Program-made: the position numbers and the translations under genes
Assembly (NCBI GenBank): GCA_035693615.1
Contig: DASSGH010000018.1
Location: 1 to 64,000 of the forward strand
From: VAZQ01 sp035693615
GTDB taxonomy: Bacteria > Pseudomonadota > Alphaproteobacteria > Rhizobiales > Xanthobacteraceae
Length of the DNA stretch: 64,000 bases
Reading direction: 5' to 3'
The notes under the pieces: model-generated
Databases searched by the model: none
Seen by the model: only the letters and a program-made list of their open reading frames with translations
What the model was told of the DNA's origin: nothing
In this document: positions 41,306 through 49,527 of the stretch, piece after piece
Layout of the letters: the number at the start of each line of letters is the position of its first letter
Numbering within the stretch: the first letter of the stretch is position 1

Positions 41306-41704
41306 TCACACCAAGGCCGTGCATTCGATGATCACTTTCGCATCGTCGGGAAGGCGCGCGCCACAGACCGTGCGGGCGGGCGGCGGCTCGCGAAAGAAAC
41401 GAGCATAGACGTCGTTCATGTTCGGCGCTTCCAGCATGCTATGCAGCAGCACATTCACCTTTACGACTTTGTCGAGCGAGGAGCCGGCTACCTCCAGCAA
41501 CTGCTTGAGGTTGACTAGGATCTGTCGCGTTTCGCTCGCGGTCGTCCCGCGCACCCGCTCCCCAGAGTCCGGGTCGACCGCCGCGAGGCCGGACACGAAG
41601 AGAAAGTCGCCGCCCCTGACCAGCGTCGATACGGCCGGGCCGAAGGTGCTCGCGCGGTCGCGTGCAAACAGCGAGGCAACAATGACTTCGCGTCTGGAAG
41701 ACAT
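41306..41704 (-). CDS. RidA-family protein (second of three)
   Basis: A 132-residue RidA family member. It carries FVSGLAAVDPDSGERVRGTT, the NLKQLLEVAGSSLDKVVKVN helix and the Arg-containing PPPARTVCGARL with a C-terminal IIECTALV. The N-terminus has SSRREVIVASLFARDRASTFGP, longer than usual before the first strand. It lies 20 bases downstream of the first RidA gene and is clearly different in sequence from both neighbours, so the three are old paralogues, not recent duplicates. Confidence 0.92.
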   Translation of the reverse strand: MSSRREVIVASLFARDRASTFGPAVSTLVRGGDFLFVSGLAAVDPDSGERVRGTTASETRQILVNLKQLLEVAGSSLDKVVKVNVLLHSMLEAPNMNDVYARFFREPPPARTVCGARLPDDAKVIIECTALV

Positions 41705-41724
41705 CGGAGCGTCCTTAAATGCGC

Positions 41725-42114
41725 TCAGGCAGCCGCGATGACGTCGAGCTCAACCTTGAAGCCCGCCTCGATTTGTGCCGTCCACACGGTGCGCGCCGGC
41801 GGCCCGCTCGCCACGTATTGCCGATACACGCGATTGAGCACGTCGTACTCGATGCTGTCGTAGATCAGGGCATGCACTTGCACGAGTCGGTCAAGTGAGG
41901 AGCCTGCCGATTCCAGCAGCAATTTCAGATTGGCGAAAATGACATGAGCCTCGCTGGTGAGCGTTCCGTGGAGCCGCTCGCCCGTTTGCGGGTCAATCGG
42001 CAGCATGCCGGAGCAGAAGATGAGCCCGCCCGCGCGGATTGCCGGCGACTGGTGGTGGCCATAGTGCTGCCGCAGGTCGAGCCCCGGAAGCGGCGCTGCG
42101 ACGACCTTACGCAT
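41725..42114 (-). CDS. RidA-family protein (first of three)
   Basis: A 129-residue RidA family member with LIFCSGMLPIDPQTGERLHG, FANLKLLLESAGSSLDRLVQ and the Arg-containing GPPARTVWTAQI. The C-terminus is LDVIAAA, so the Glu present in the other two paralogues at this position is replaced by Asp. It follows the NMT1-type binding-protein gene by 38 bases on the same strand. Cytoplasmic; likely processes an intermediate of the pathway encoded by this operon. Confidence 0.92.
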   Translation of the reverse strand: MRKVVAAPLPGLDLRQHYGHHQSPAIRAGGLIFCSGMLPIDPQTGERLHGTLTSEAHVIFANLKLLLESAGSSLDRLVQVHALIYDSIEYDVLNRVYRQYVASGPPARTVWTAQIEAGFKVELDVIAAA

Positions 42115-42152
42115 GGGAGCGCCTCCGGCTGCGGGTCAGAGAAGCGCCCGGA

Positions 42153-43130
42153 TCAATCCGACAGCTGCGCGACGCCGGGGAGAAGGAAGCGCTCGATGTT
42201 GCCGCGCGCCGGCAGGTCGCCCAGCCCTACCAACGCGTCGAGCAAGGCGTTGATTTGGCGACGGGAGATCTTGCCGGTGCGGTCGAAGAAATTATTCTTG
42301 CGAAAGAAGTCGTAGGACTTCTCGACATCTTCGGGTTTCTGGCTGCTGACGGCGACGAGAATTCGAATGAGATCGGCGCGATTGCGCTCGTCGTAAAAGT
42401 ACTCGATGCTCTTCGCCTGGACGGCCAGCACGCGCCGCAACACATCCTGGTTTCGGCTGGCCCATGCCTTGCTCACCGCCGTGCCTGAGAACGGCAGCTC
42501 CGGCGCATATTCGACCGTCAGCCCGAGGTCGTTATAGCCGGCGGCCTGAAGCTGGAAATTGGACGGCGGCAAGACGATCGCCGCATCTACGGCGCCGCTC
42601 AGCAGCGCTTGCGCGCGCGCGGTGGTCGCACCGGCATAAACAAAATCGTAATCGCCGGGCTTGAGGCCATTCGGCGCCAGCATGCGTTCGGCATAGGTCC
42701 GGGTGATGTCCTTGGCGCCGCCGACTGAGATCACCTTGCCCTTGAGCTCCTTGAGGCTCTTGATGTTCGGCTTGGCCATAATGAGATAGGGCGGCGCCTG
42801 GATCTCGAAGCGGGCGAGCGCGAGCGCCGCGCCCTGTTCGACCGCGCGGATCGGATCCACCAGCCCGGTGGACATCGTCACGTCGAGCGAGCCGGCCGCG
42901 AGTTGCTGGATCACGGCGGCGCTTGCCGGGACATAGACCAGATCCGGCTTGATATTCTCGGCGGCAAAGAAACCTTTATCGATGCCGATGAAGACCGGCC
43001 ACAGATTGGCCGACGGCGAGCCCACCGTGCCGATCGTGACGGTATCCATCGCGCGCACGGGTGCGGCGAATATCCACGTGCTCACGACGCAAGCCAGCGC
43101 CGCACGTGCGGATGTCCTCATGAGTGGCAT
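42153..43130 (-). CDS. NMT1-type ABC substrate-binding protein
   Basis: A 325-residue periplasmic binding protein. The signal peptide is AALACVVSTWIFAAPVRA. The mature part has VTIGTVGSPSANLWPVFIG, DKGFFAAENIKPDLVYVPAS and QLAAGSLDVTMSTG, the NMT1/THI5-like pattern seen for nitrate, taurine, aliphatic sulphonate and pyrimidine-precursor importers. ATG 43130 has GAGGAGGG upstream. No permease or ATPase gene is adjacent, so it must use components encoded elsewhere. Confidence 0.9.
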   Translation of the reverse strand: MPLMRTSARAALACVVSTWIFAAPVRAMDTVTIGTVGSPSANLWPVFIGIDKGFFAAENIKPDLVYVPASAAVIQQLAAGSLDVTMSTGLVDPIRAVEQGAALALARFEIQAPPYLIMAKPNIKSLKELKGKVISVGGAKDITRTYAERMLAPNGLKPGDYDFVYAGATTARAQALLSGAVDAAIVLPPSNFQLQAAGYNDLGLTVEYAPELPFSGTAVSKAWASRNQDVLRRVLAVQAKSIEYFYDERNRADLIRILVAVSSQKPEDVEKSYDFFRKNNFFDRTGKISRRQINALLDALVGLGDLPARGNIERFLLPGVAQLSD

Positions 43131-43251
43131 GATGGTCCCTCCTCTATCGGTTTGCGGGTCAATCGCGGCAGGCCGCCATGCGCTGCCTTTAGCCGACCGC
43201 TCACATGGTGCTGTCTTGTGCAAGCCCGCAAGAATTCGCGCGCACCTAAAT

Positions 43252-44316
43252 TTACCCGAACGGCTTTTCGGCCGCGAGCCGTTGTACGGCCTCTTTTGCG
43301 ATGGTCATATCCACCACGCGGTCCTGCGGCACTTTACGTTCGACCATCTTGAAGGTATCCGCCCAAAAATCCTGCTGCCCCATGATCGAGGCAATATTCG
43401 GGGTTCCGTCCTCTGCGATCCACTCCCAGTGCGGAGCGACTGCTTTGAGAAGAGCCTCGTCGCGAGGCACTATGGATTTGACGATCAGCTTGAGCGTCTC
43501 CGCATGCTTGTCAGGAGCGCCGGCGACCTGATTGAAGAGGCGCCCCGCCTGAATGCAGGCCATGGCGTAACGGACAACCATATCCCGCCGCCGCTCCAGC
43601 ATATCATCGCGAACCGTATGCATCGCGACCTGCGAATCGGGAAGGATCTCGTCGCGCGAAAACAAGATCCGGCAAAACCCCTGATTTTGGCCGAGATAGG
43701 CGAGGTGGTAGGTGATATCGGCGACATCGACCTGCTTCTGGCCGAACTGCTTGACGATGTCGGGCTGAGGCACTGAGGTTTGCCATTGCACGTCATTCAC
43801 CGGGTCGAGACCGGCCAGCTTGAGCGCGGAAGCGAGCCCATACTGATTGATGCTGCCTGCCGCCCCTACGGCAGCGATCTTGCCCCGCATCTGCGCAAGG
43901 TCGGGCAGAGTCTTGACGCCGGCATCGTAGTGATCGCTGCGAACGATGACGGTCGTTACCGCACGGCCGCGGCGGCCCTGGCCGTTGCACAGGAATGCAC
44001 GGAACGGCCCGCCTCGGTAGAGCGAATTGAAGAACCCGGCGTTCGGCGTCATTACGCCCACTTCGACTTCGCCTGACAGCATCGGCGCGACCACCAAGGC
44101 GCCGTCCATGAAGACCTTCATTCGGATGTCCAGGCCCATCTTGGAAAAGTAGCCGAGATCGTTGGCCAGGAAGATGGTTGCCTGATTGATGAAGGGGGAC
44201 AGCCCGATATTCAGCGTGTCCTGCGCTTGAGCCCTCACGCTACGGGCGCCGGCGAGCGCGGCCAGTCCCGCCGCGCCGGACGTGGTGAGCAACCTTCTGC
44301 GGGATACCTTTTTCAT
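43252..44316 (-). CDS. Tat-type NMT1 ABC substrate-binding protein
   Basis: A 354-residue solute-binding protein with a twin-arginine-like leader (KKVSRRRLLTTSGAAGLAAL). The mature domain begins DTLNIGLSPFINQATIFLAN and DLGYFSKMGLDIRMKVF, followed by MLSGEVEVGVMTPN and GKIAAVGAAGSINQY. It overlaps the end of the amidohydrolase gene by four bases (ATGA), so it is translationally coupled to it. This makes a compound processed by the amidohydrolase a plausible ligand. Confidence 0.9.
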   Translation of the reverse strand: MKKVSRRRLLTTSGAAGLAALAGARSVRAQAQDTLNIGLSPFINQATIFLANDLGYFSKMGLDIRMKVFMDGALVVAPMLSGEVEVGVMTPNAGFFNSLYRGGPFRAFLCNGQGRRGRAVTTVIVRSDHYDAGVKTLPDLAQMRGKIAAVGAAGSINQYGLASALKLAGLDPVNDVQWQTSVPQPDIVKQFGQKQVDVADITYHLAYLGQNQGFCRILFSRDEILPDSQVAMHTVRDDMLERRRDMVVRYAMACIQAGRLFNQVAGAPDKHAETLKLIVKSIVPRDEALLKAVAPHWEWIAEDGTPNIASIMGQQDFWADTFKMVERKVPQDRVVDMTIAKEAVQRLAAEKPFG

Positions 44317-45755
44317 GTCATCGTCCTTTCGGTCGCCGAAGCAGCCGGTTTAAGCCAAGCAGATTTCGCACGGTCGGACAGCCCCGCCTTTGTCACGATC
44401 TCTTGTGCCCTGGCCCGCGCGTCGGCGAACAATCGCCGCACATCGTTGAATCGGGCGAGTTTGTGATTCCGAACCACCTCGTGACCATTCACGAACACGG
44501 TATGCGCGTCGGGCCCACGCGCGGAAAAGACAAGGCTGGCGATCGGGTTGATCCCCGGGCTGGAGTGCGGCGTCTCGAGATCGAATAGAGCGATGTCGGC
44601 GAGTTTGCCCGGCTCGAGCGAGCCGATCTCGCCATCCAGTCCCAGCGCCTTTGCCGCGTTGATAGTCGCCATTTCAATACAGCGCTCGGGCGGCATGATG
44701 GTTGGATCGAGATGTTTCACTCCCTGCAGGAACGAGCAAGCCTTCATCTGTTCGATCATGTCGACCGAGTCATCCACCATAGGGCCGTCAGAACCGAGCG
44801 CGACATTGACGCCAGCCGCCATCGCGGTCGCAGCGGGCCCGATCCCGCCACCCCGGACCGCCTCGCTGGTCGGACAGTAAACGAGACTAGCGCCGCTGTC
44901 GGCGATCAGCTGAAGGTCGGTCGGCGTGCAGTTGATGCCGTGCACCAGAATCCAGGACGAATCGAGAAGGCCCATTTGCATCAGCATCTGCGCGTCGGTC
45001 TGTCCGGTCTTGCGCAGGATTTGCAGGTAGCTCTTGTCGAAAGATAGCGTCCCTCCGGAGATGTGCGCGGCAAGCTTGAGGCCATGCCGATCGGCAAGCC
45101 TTTTGCTCTCCGTCAAGAGCTCTGCCGACGTGAGTTTCTGCTCGACAAACACCGAGGTGCATTCGGCCACGAGGCACATTCGCGTGAGACCTTCATGGCG
45201 GCTATTCCAGCGAGGGATGAGCTCCTCGATATAGGCGATCTCTTCGGCGATGTTGCGCGGATGGTGGGGATTGCCCGGCAGCCGGCACTGTACCTCCTTT
45301 CCAATGACTTGCCGAAGCCCGATCTCGGCGGTCGGCTCGGCAATTCGCCGCAGCAACGCCTCGCTCGTGGTGGTACGCAAATGGTTGAGGCAGCAGGTCG
45401 TCCCGGTGCTGAGCATGTCGATCGCGGCGAGATAGGAGGTGAGCTCCATGTCGTCGCCAGTGAGGTGCGGCAGCACCGGGAATACGAGCTTGGGAAACCA
45501 ATCTTCCAGCAAAAGCCCGTGGCCCATACCCTTGAACAGATGGTAATAGAAATGCTGGTGCGCGTTGATGAGGCCGGGAATGACGGCCATCCCGCGTGCG
45601 TCGATGGTGCGCTCGACGGCGTCCGTCGGGACTTCTGCCGAGCCGCCGACGCGTTCGATCTTGCTTCCGTTGATCAGAACAAAGCCGCCCGGATGCACGC
45701 TTCGGCGATGATCGACGGTTATGACGTAGCCGTCTTTGATCAAGACTCTGGTCAT
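44313..45755 (-). CDS. Amidohydrolase (TRZ/ATZ/8-oxoguanine-deaminase type)
   Basis: A 480-residue metal-dependent amidohydrolase of the aminohydrolase branch that deaminates or dechlorinates heterocycles. HxH (NAHQHFYYH) at about residues 66-68, AAHISGG, a Glu/His region after VHGINC and SDGPMVDD complete the mononuclear metal site. ATG 45755 (MTRVLIKDG) begins the family N-terminal strand; a longer frame adds twelve non-conserved residues. It is first in an operon with two binding proteins and three RidA genes. The substrate could be a guanine, pyrimidine or s-triazine-like base. Confidence 0.92.
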   Translation of the reverse strand: MTRVLIKDGYVITVDHRRSVHPGGFVLINGSKIERVGGSAEVPTDAVERTIDARGMAVIPGLINAHQHFYYHLFKGMGHGLLLEDWFPKLVFPVLPHLTGDDMELTSYLAAIDMLSTGTTCCLNHLRTTTSEALLRRIAEPTAEIGLRQVIGKEVQCRLPGNPHHPRNIAEEIAYIEELIPRWNSRHEGLTRMCLVAECTSVFVEQKLTSAELLTESKRLADRHGLKLAAHISGGTLSFDKSYLQILRKTGQTDAQMLMQMGLLDSSWILVHGINCTPTDLQLIADSGASLVYCPTSEAVRGGGIGPAATAMAAGVNVALGSDGPMVDDSVDMIEQMKACSFLQGVKHLDPTIMPPERCIEMATINAAKALGLDGEIGSLEPGKLADIALFDLETPHSSPGINPIASLVFSARGPDAHTVFVNGHEVVRNHKLARFNDVRRLFADARARAQEIVTKAGLSDRAKSAWLKPAASATERTMT

Positions 45756-45938
45756 GTCCCAAGTGTCCCCTAGGAGCCGCGACCTTACCACGCGCCACGG
45801 CGTCGTGGGCGGAGCGGTTCATTGGCGGGATTGCACGGCAGAACGGAGCGCGGGCAATCGGCACGCCCGTGCCTACCCGCAACACCCGTGTCGATCAGAA
45901 CAAGGTGCCAAACAATTTATTCGAGGGCTAAAGCGGCC

Positions 45939-47045
45939 CTAGTCCGATTGCGCGTAGTCGGCTTCTGACACGGAACAAACGTATCGATCAAAACAAATGC
46001 CGAAGAATTTACTCGTCAACGAACCATCGTCGTCGATCCAGGCGATCGGCGGCAGGTGCGGCAGGTAAGATGCATACGGCAGCACTTTCGCAAGCGTCAC
46101 TCTGCCCGGATACCGCGTGAGGAAAATCTTATTCATTCCGCCGTCCAGACCGCTGTACATCGGGGCAACTGGCACGTCGTCTTCAAGCAACTGCGCGTAT
46201 TCGAGCTCATCGGTGCGTTGTTTCTCCGCCGCCAGCCGCGCGATTTTCGGATTGACGACAAAGGCGGGGCATTTACCGGTGGGATTGAACACAAGAGGAC
46301 TTGGCGAATTGGGGGGCGCTTGCGCGTCGAATACATAGAGGCGATCACACACATCCACCTTGGGTTCGAGATGCGTCGCCTCGAAATGATCGTTGCCGAT
46401 CTTGAGCATCCTCCAAAAGGCAAAGTCCGGATTGGTTCGATGCCGCGCCAGATTGGCGGGCGTCAAGCGGAATGGGTAGGCCTGGACTTGGAATGACGGC
46501 CGGCCGAGGAGCGAGTCGCGCGCCAGCGCATAGATCTCGCTGATCTGTTCGTCCGTCATGGCATAGCAACCGCTCGACGAGCAGTCGCCATGGATCATGA
46601 GAAGACTGCCGGCGCGGTTGTTCGCTTTGTCGAAGCTGTTGGGGAAACCGGTGTTGATCGCAAGATAGTAATTAGAATTGGGATTCATCAGCGCGGGGGT
46701 AACTGTGTAGAAGCCCTCTGGAGCCTGACGGTCGCCCTCATGCAACTTCGGCCCAAGATCGCCCGACCAGCGGCAGATCGGATAAGTCTTGAGCATCTGG
46801 AAACGGCCGGTGGTGTCCTGCTTCCACACTTCAAGCTCCGCCTCTTCCTTGAAGATGCGCAGCAGGATCGGCGAATGTTTTGGCATCTTCTTTTGTCGAA
46901 GCAGCGAGAGCAGTTCGGGCGACAACTCCTTCGTCGCCCGGGCCGGCAACGGATTGCTGTCTTCGGCAAGGCACGTGACCGGGGGCAACGCCGCGGCAAA
47001 AACCGCCGCCAGCACAAGCGCACGGACTACCGTGACGCGCATCAT
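45939..47045 (-). CDS. YafK-type L,D-transpeptidase
   Basis: About 368 residues. A signal peptide (ALVLAAVFAAALPPVTCLAE) is followed by a helical segment and the YkuD catalytic domain: FYTVTPALMNPNSNYYLAIN and MIHGDCSSSGCYAMTD, with the catalytic Cys and His. The YafK subgroup carries the long C-terminal extension seen here (residues about 210-368). It acts on peptidoglycan in the periplasm, forming or cutting meso-DAP-linked cross-links. The start is chosen as ATG 47045, six bases after GGGGGA; nearby Met codons at 47042 and 47051 are also possible. Confidence 0.88.
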   Translation of the reverse strand: MMRVTVVRALVLAAVFAAALPPVTCLAEDSNPLPARATKELSPELLSLLRQKKMPKHSPILLRIFKEEAELEVWKQDTTGRFQMLKTYPICRWSGDLGPKLHEGDRQAPEGFYTVTPALMNPNSNYYLAINTGFPNSFDKANNRAGSLLMIHGDCSSSGCYAMTDEQISEIYALARDSLLGRPSFQVQAYPFRLTPANLARHRTNPDFAFWRMLKIGNDHFEATHLEPKVDVCDRLYVFDAQAPPNSPSPLVFNPTGKCPAFVVNPKIARLAAEKQRTDELEYAQLLEDDVPVAPMYSGLDGGMNKIFLTRYPGRVTLAKVLPYASYLPHLPPIAWIDDDGSLTSKFFGICFDRYVCSVSEADYAQSD

Positions 47046-47162
47046 TGCCATTCCCCCCGACGTGGAGCCCTTTCCCATCTGAATGCCTGTGGTCGGTGGC
47101 ATTCGTAGGGCAAACCCGGACCAGGCTTCCCCGAATCGTGCCCGGATACGCCGAAAAAGGGG

Positions 47163-47608
47163 CTAAGGCTGAAGAGCGAAGCTCTGCATGTGGGCACTGT
47201 CGGCGTCGGGTAGCGCAGCCGCCCACCGCGCCTCGTCGCCTGCCTCCGGGAGGACATGACCGAACTCGACCATCTGCCGCGGCACGAGATCGGTGATGTA
47301 GACCCAGACGTTCCTCTTCCCGAGATTCGACGCTTCTGCAACCGCCGCGGTTATCTGCGCGATGAGTTGGTCCTTACTCTCGGCAGAGCGGCCCGCGCGG
47401 ATCTGGCCTTGACGAAGACCTGATGCCCTTTCAGCCGACTGCCGCCGACGAAATAGCAATCGGGCGCGATCGCGGTGAAAATGACCTGGGCAAAGTAGGT
47501 CGGAGCGCCCGTTGTCTTGCTGTGGATGCGCGCGATCTCGGAGGCTATCTTGGCCCGCTTGGCGGCATCCAGGCAGCCTTCGACGGAAATGACGCTGTAG
47601 GTCGGCAT
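47163..47608 (-). pseudogene. Tautomerase-family gene broken by a one-base frameshift
   Basis: The first half (TYSVISVEGCLDAAKRAKIA, then TYFAQVIFTAIAPDCYFVGG) and the second half (GQIRAGRSAESKDQLIAQIT, then VWVYITDLVPRQMVEFGHVL) read in different frames, joined at about 47415-47425 where one extra base in the GGCC run would restore a continuous protein of about 148 residues. Both halves match one tautomerase (4-OT/MIF-like) family with N-terminal Pro after Met. It may be a true pseudogene or a sequencing error. GAGGAAA precedes the start. Confidence 0.75.
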
Positions 47609-47824
47609 GGGATTTCCTCATTATGTGCGGGAGTCCTGATCGCGTGCCCATAACCCCACGTGGCGGTCGACGTATGGTCCCCGGCCGCGGCCGCCGGCGC
47701 GAGGTCGCCATACAGTAGGCAGTTTGCGATATTCGGCAGGGGGCCGGCCCGGCCGCATAAGTGCGATATAAAGGGTGCTGCTGCCGAAATACGAAGCAGG
47801 TGGCCGCACGAGCGAGGCGGCTGG

Positions 47825-47980
47825 TCAGACGACTCCAAACCAATAGAGGATGTCGTAGGACAACGCAGCGCCTACGCAGACCGCAAGCAAACTCCAGAGA
47901 GTCCCCAGCAGAAGCAGGGTACTCGTGCGCTCGACAAATCGGCTGTCGGCAAGGTGCGAGACGAGGGGTCGAATGGTCAT
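47825..47980 (-). CDS. Short membrane protein, 51 residues
   Basis: Begins TIRPLVSHLADSRFVERTS, followed by a single strongly hydrophobic helix (TLLLLGTLWSLLAVCVGAAL) and SYDILYWFGVV. AAGGAG lies seven bases before the ATG, a good Shine-Dalgarno. It sits in the gap between the tautomerase and the SLATT-like gene, on the opposite strand to the latter. Too short for family assignment, but the ribosome-binding site and helix make it credible. Confidence 0.6.
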   Translation of the reverse strand: MTIRPLVSHLADSRFVERTSTLLLLGTLWSLLAVCVGAALSYDILYWFGVV

Positions 47981-48495
47981 TTCAGTTCTCCTTTTTATTG
48001 TTCTTGGGGGCCTCTCCGGTCTTCCGCGTGTTTTGCGGCCGATGGGTTAAGATATCGTCACCAAGCCGCGCCGAATCGTTTGATCCCATATGCGCGATGT
48101 GTTGCTGCGCGCATATGAATTCGGGGGGAACTCCAGGGCTTTTGTATAAGAACAATATAAAGGTCCCGGACCCGCCGTTTGCTCGAAGAATTGCGGCCCG
48201 CAGACAACTCGTCATAAAAATCGCGACGAGGAAAGCGGCCGCAGCAAAGGAAAGTCATAAGAGAGCGCGGGTCCCGCATAAGGATGGGGGTGGGGGGCGG
48301 CAGCCGCCGCGCTGTGCGCGGGCATCGGCGTCGAGGCCCGATCGGAGCAGAACCGGCTTTAACGCAACGAGGGCAGCTAGGCTACTGCCGCTGGCCGTCC
48401 GGCGCATGCAAGCCTCGGCTGCGCATTGAATTTGCCGGCCAGTATGTCAAAGTAAGCGAAGGCAAAGGTGAAGGGCTATCCTTAAGGGGGCCTCG
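47981..48495. other. Divergent intergenic region before the SLATT-like gene
   Basis: About 515 bases without a supported gene; a 77-codon minus-strand frame has no good start signal. An AT-rich patch at about 48140-48165 (TATAAG, TATAAA) could serve promoters. A G-rich run at 48282-48300 contains several G tracts, and could form a G-quadruplex-like structure. The DNA is locally less GC-rich than the neighbouring genes. Confidence 0.45.
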
Positions 48496-49503
48496 ATGCC
48501 GGGCGATGTGGCGGGAAATACCTTCCGCGCGATCGAGCTTGAGCCTCAAGCCACCGCCGAACTGGACTTCCCCAAATTCGTCGACGCACTCCTCCATAAG
48601 CTCGGACGGCTGAAAGAGGAGCGGTTTGTCTATTACGAGCGTCTGCGTAAGAAAAACACCAAATGGGCAAACGGCTCTCGATGGGTCCTGGCCCTGCTTG
48701 GATCGATCGCGTTCCTGTTGACCGGCCTCGCAGCCGCGTTTCGGTTTGCGCCGGAAACATTCCTGCAAAAGTGGAGCTTGGCTGGATTCGATAAAGGCGT
48801 CCTGCTCGCTGTTCTGGCGATCTACGCGGTCATGGGGGCGATCAGTTTTTATGAGAGGGGGACCGACAAAACGACGGCCTACTTCCGTCACCTCGGGATC
48901 ATCTTGGCTATTCGAGACCTCTGGACCCAAGTTCAATTCGAGTTTCTCAAAGAGCTGATTGTGCTCAAAAGCGCTGCAAACCCGAAGGCCGGAGAAGCTG
49001 TTGCACGCGAGCGCATCCTCACGCTTGCCCAGGCGTTCTGCAACGATCTGGACAAAGTCGCAACCGGCGAGCTCACGGACTGGCGGACCGAGTCTCTCGC
49101 CTCGCTCTCCGAGCTGGAGGCGGCGGCAAAGAAAGGGAGCGAAGACGTTACGACGCAAGTTCAGGAGGCAGTCAAAGCCGCCGAGCAGGCCGCGACAGAC
49201 GCACGGGCGACCGCCGAAAAGGCCGCAGCCGACGCGAGGGAGGCCGCCAAGGCCGCAGGGGAAGCGGGCAAGCCAGGCGCTCTCAATCTCGCGGTCTCGG
49301 GCGATTTCGACGACCAAGTCCTCATCTCGATCGACGGCGTCGAAGTGGCTCGCAGTAGCGGCAAGGCGATCGCGATCGACCGGGTCGTGCCCGGGCTGAG
49401 AAAAATCTCTGCACACGGGAAACGGGGCGGTAAAGATCTAGAAACTGCCCGCATGATCGAGGTCAAACCTGGATTGCAGGAGCTCGAGCTAATACTGAGC
49501 TAA
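48496..49503 (+). CDS. SLATT-like two-TM protein with C-terminal beta domain
   Basis: A 335-residue membrane protein. A 60-residue helical, charged N-terminus (LGRLKEERFVYYERLRKKNT) leads into two helices (residues about 63-83 and 101-119), then a cytoplasmic helical region, an Ala-rich coiled coil (about 215-258: AVKAAEQAATDARATAEKAA) and a short beta-rich C-terminal domain (LISIDGVEVARSSGKAIAID). The two-TM-plus-helical layout resembles SLATT effectors of nucleotide-signalling defence systems; this is by pattern only. AAGGGGG precedes the ATG, and the PLD-like gene follows after 24 bases. Confidence 0.65.
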   Translation: MPGDVAGNTFRAIELEPQATAELDFPKFVDALLHKLGRLKEERFVYYERLRKKNTKWANGSRWVLALLGSIAFLLTGLAAAFRFAPETFLQKWSLAGFDKGVLLAVLAIYAVMGAISFYERGTDKTTAYFRHLGIILAIRDLWTQVQFEFLKELIVLKSAANPKAGEAVARERILTLAQAFCNDLDKVATGELTDWRTESLASLSELEAAAKKGSEDVTTQVQEAVKAAEQAATDARATAEKAAADAREAAKAAGEAGKPGALNLAVSGDFDDQVLISIDGVEVARSSGKAIAIDRVVPGLRKISAHGKRGGKDLETARMIEVKPGLQELELILS

Positions 49504-49527
49504 GCCAAAGTTCGCGGAGGTCCACGA

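Noticed and set aside
48282..48300. G-rich tract as a G-quadruplex regulatory element
   Set aside because: Only suggestive; G tracts of this size occur by chance at such GC content, so it was not listed as a finding.
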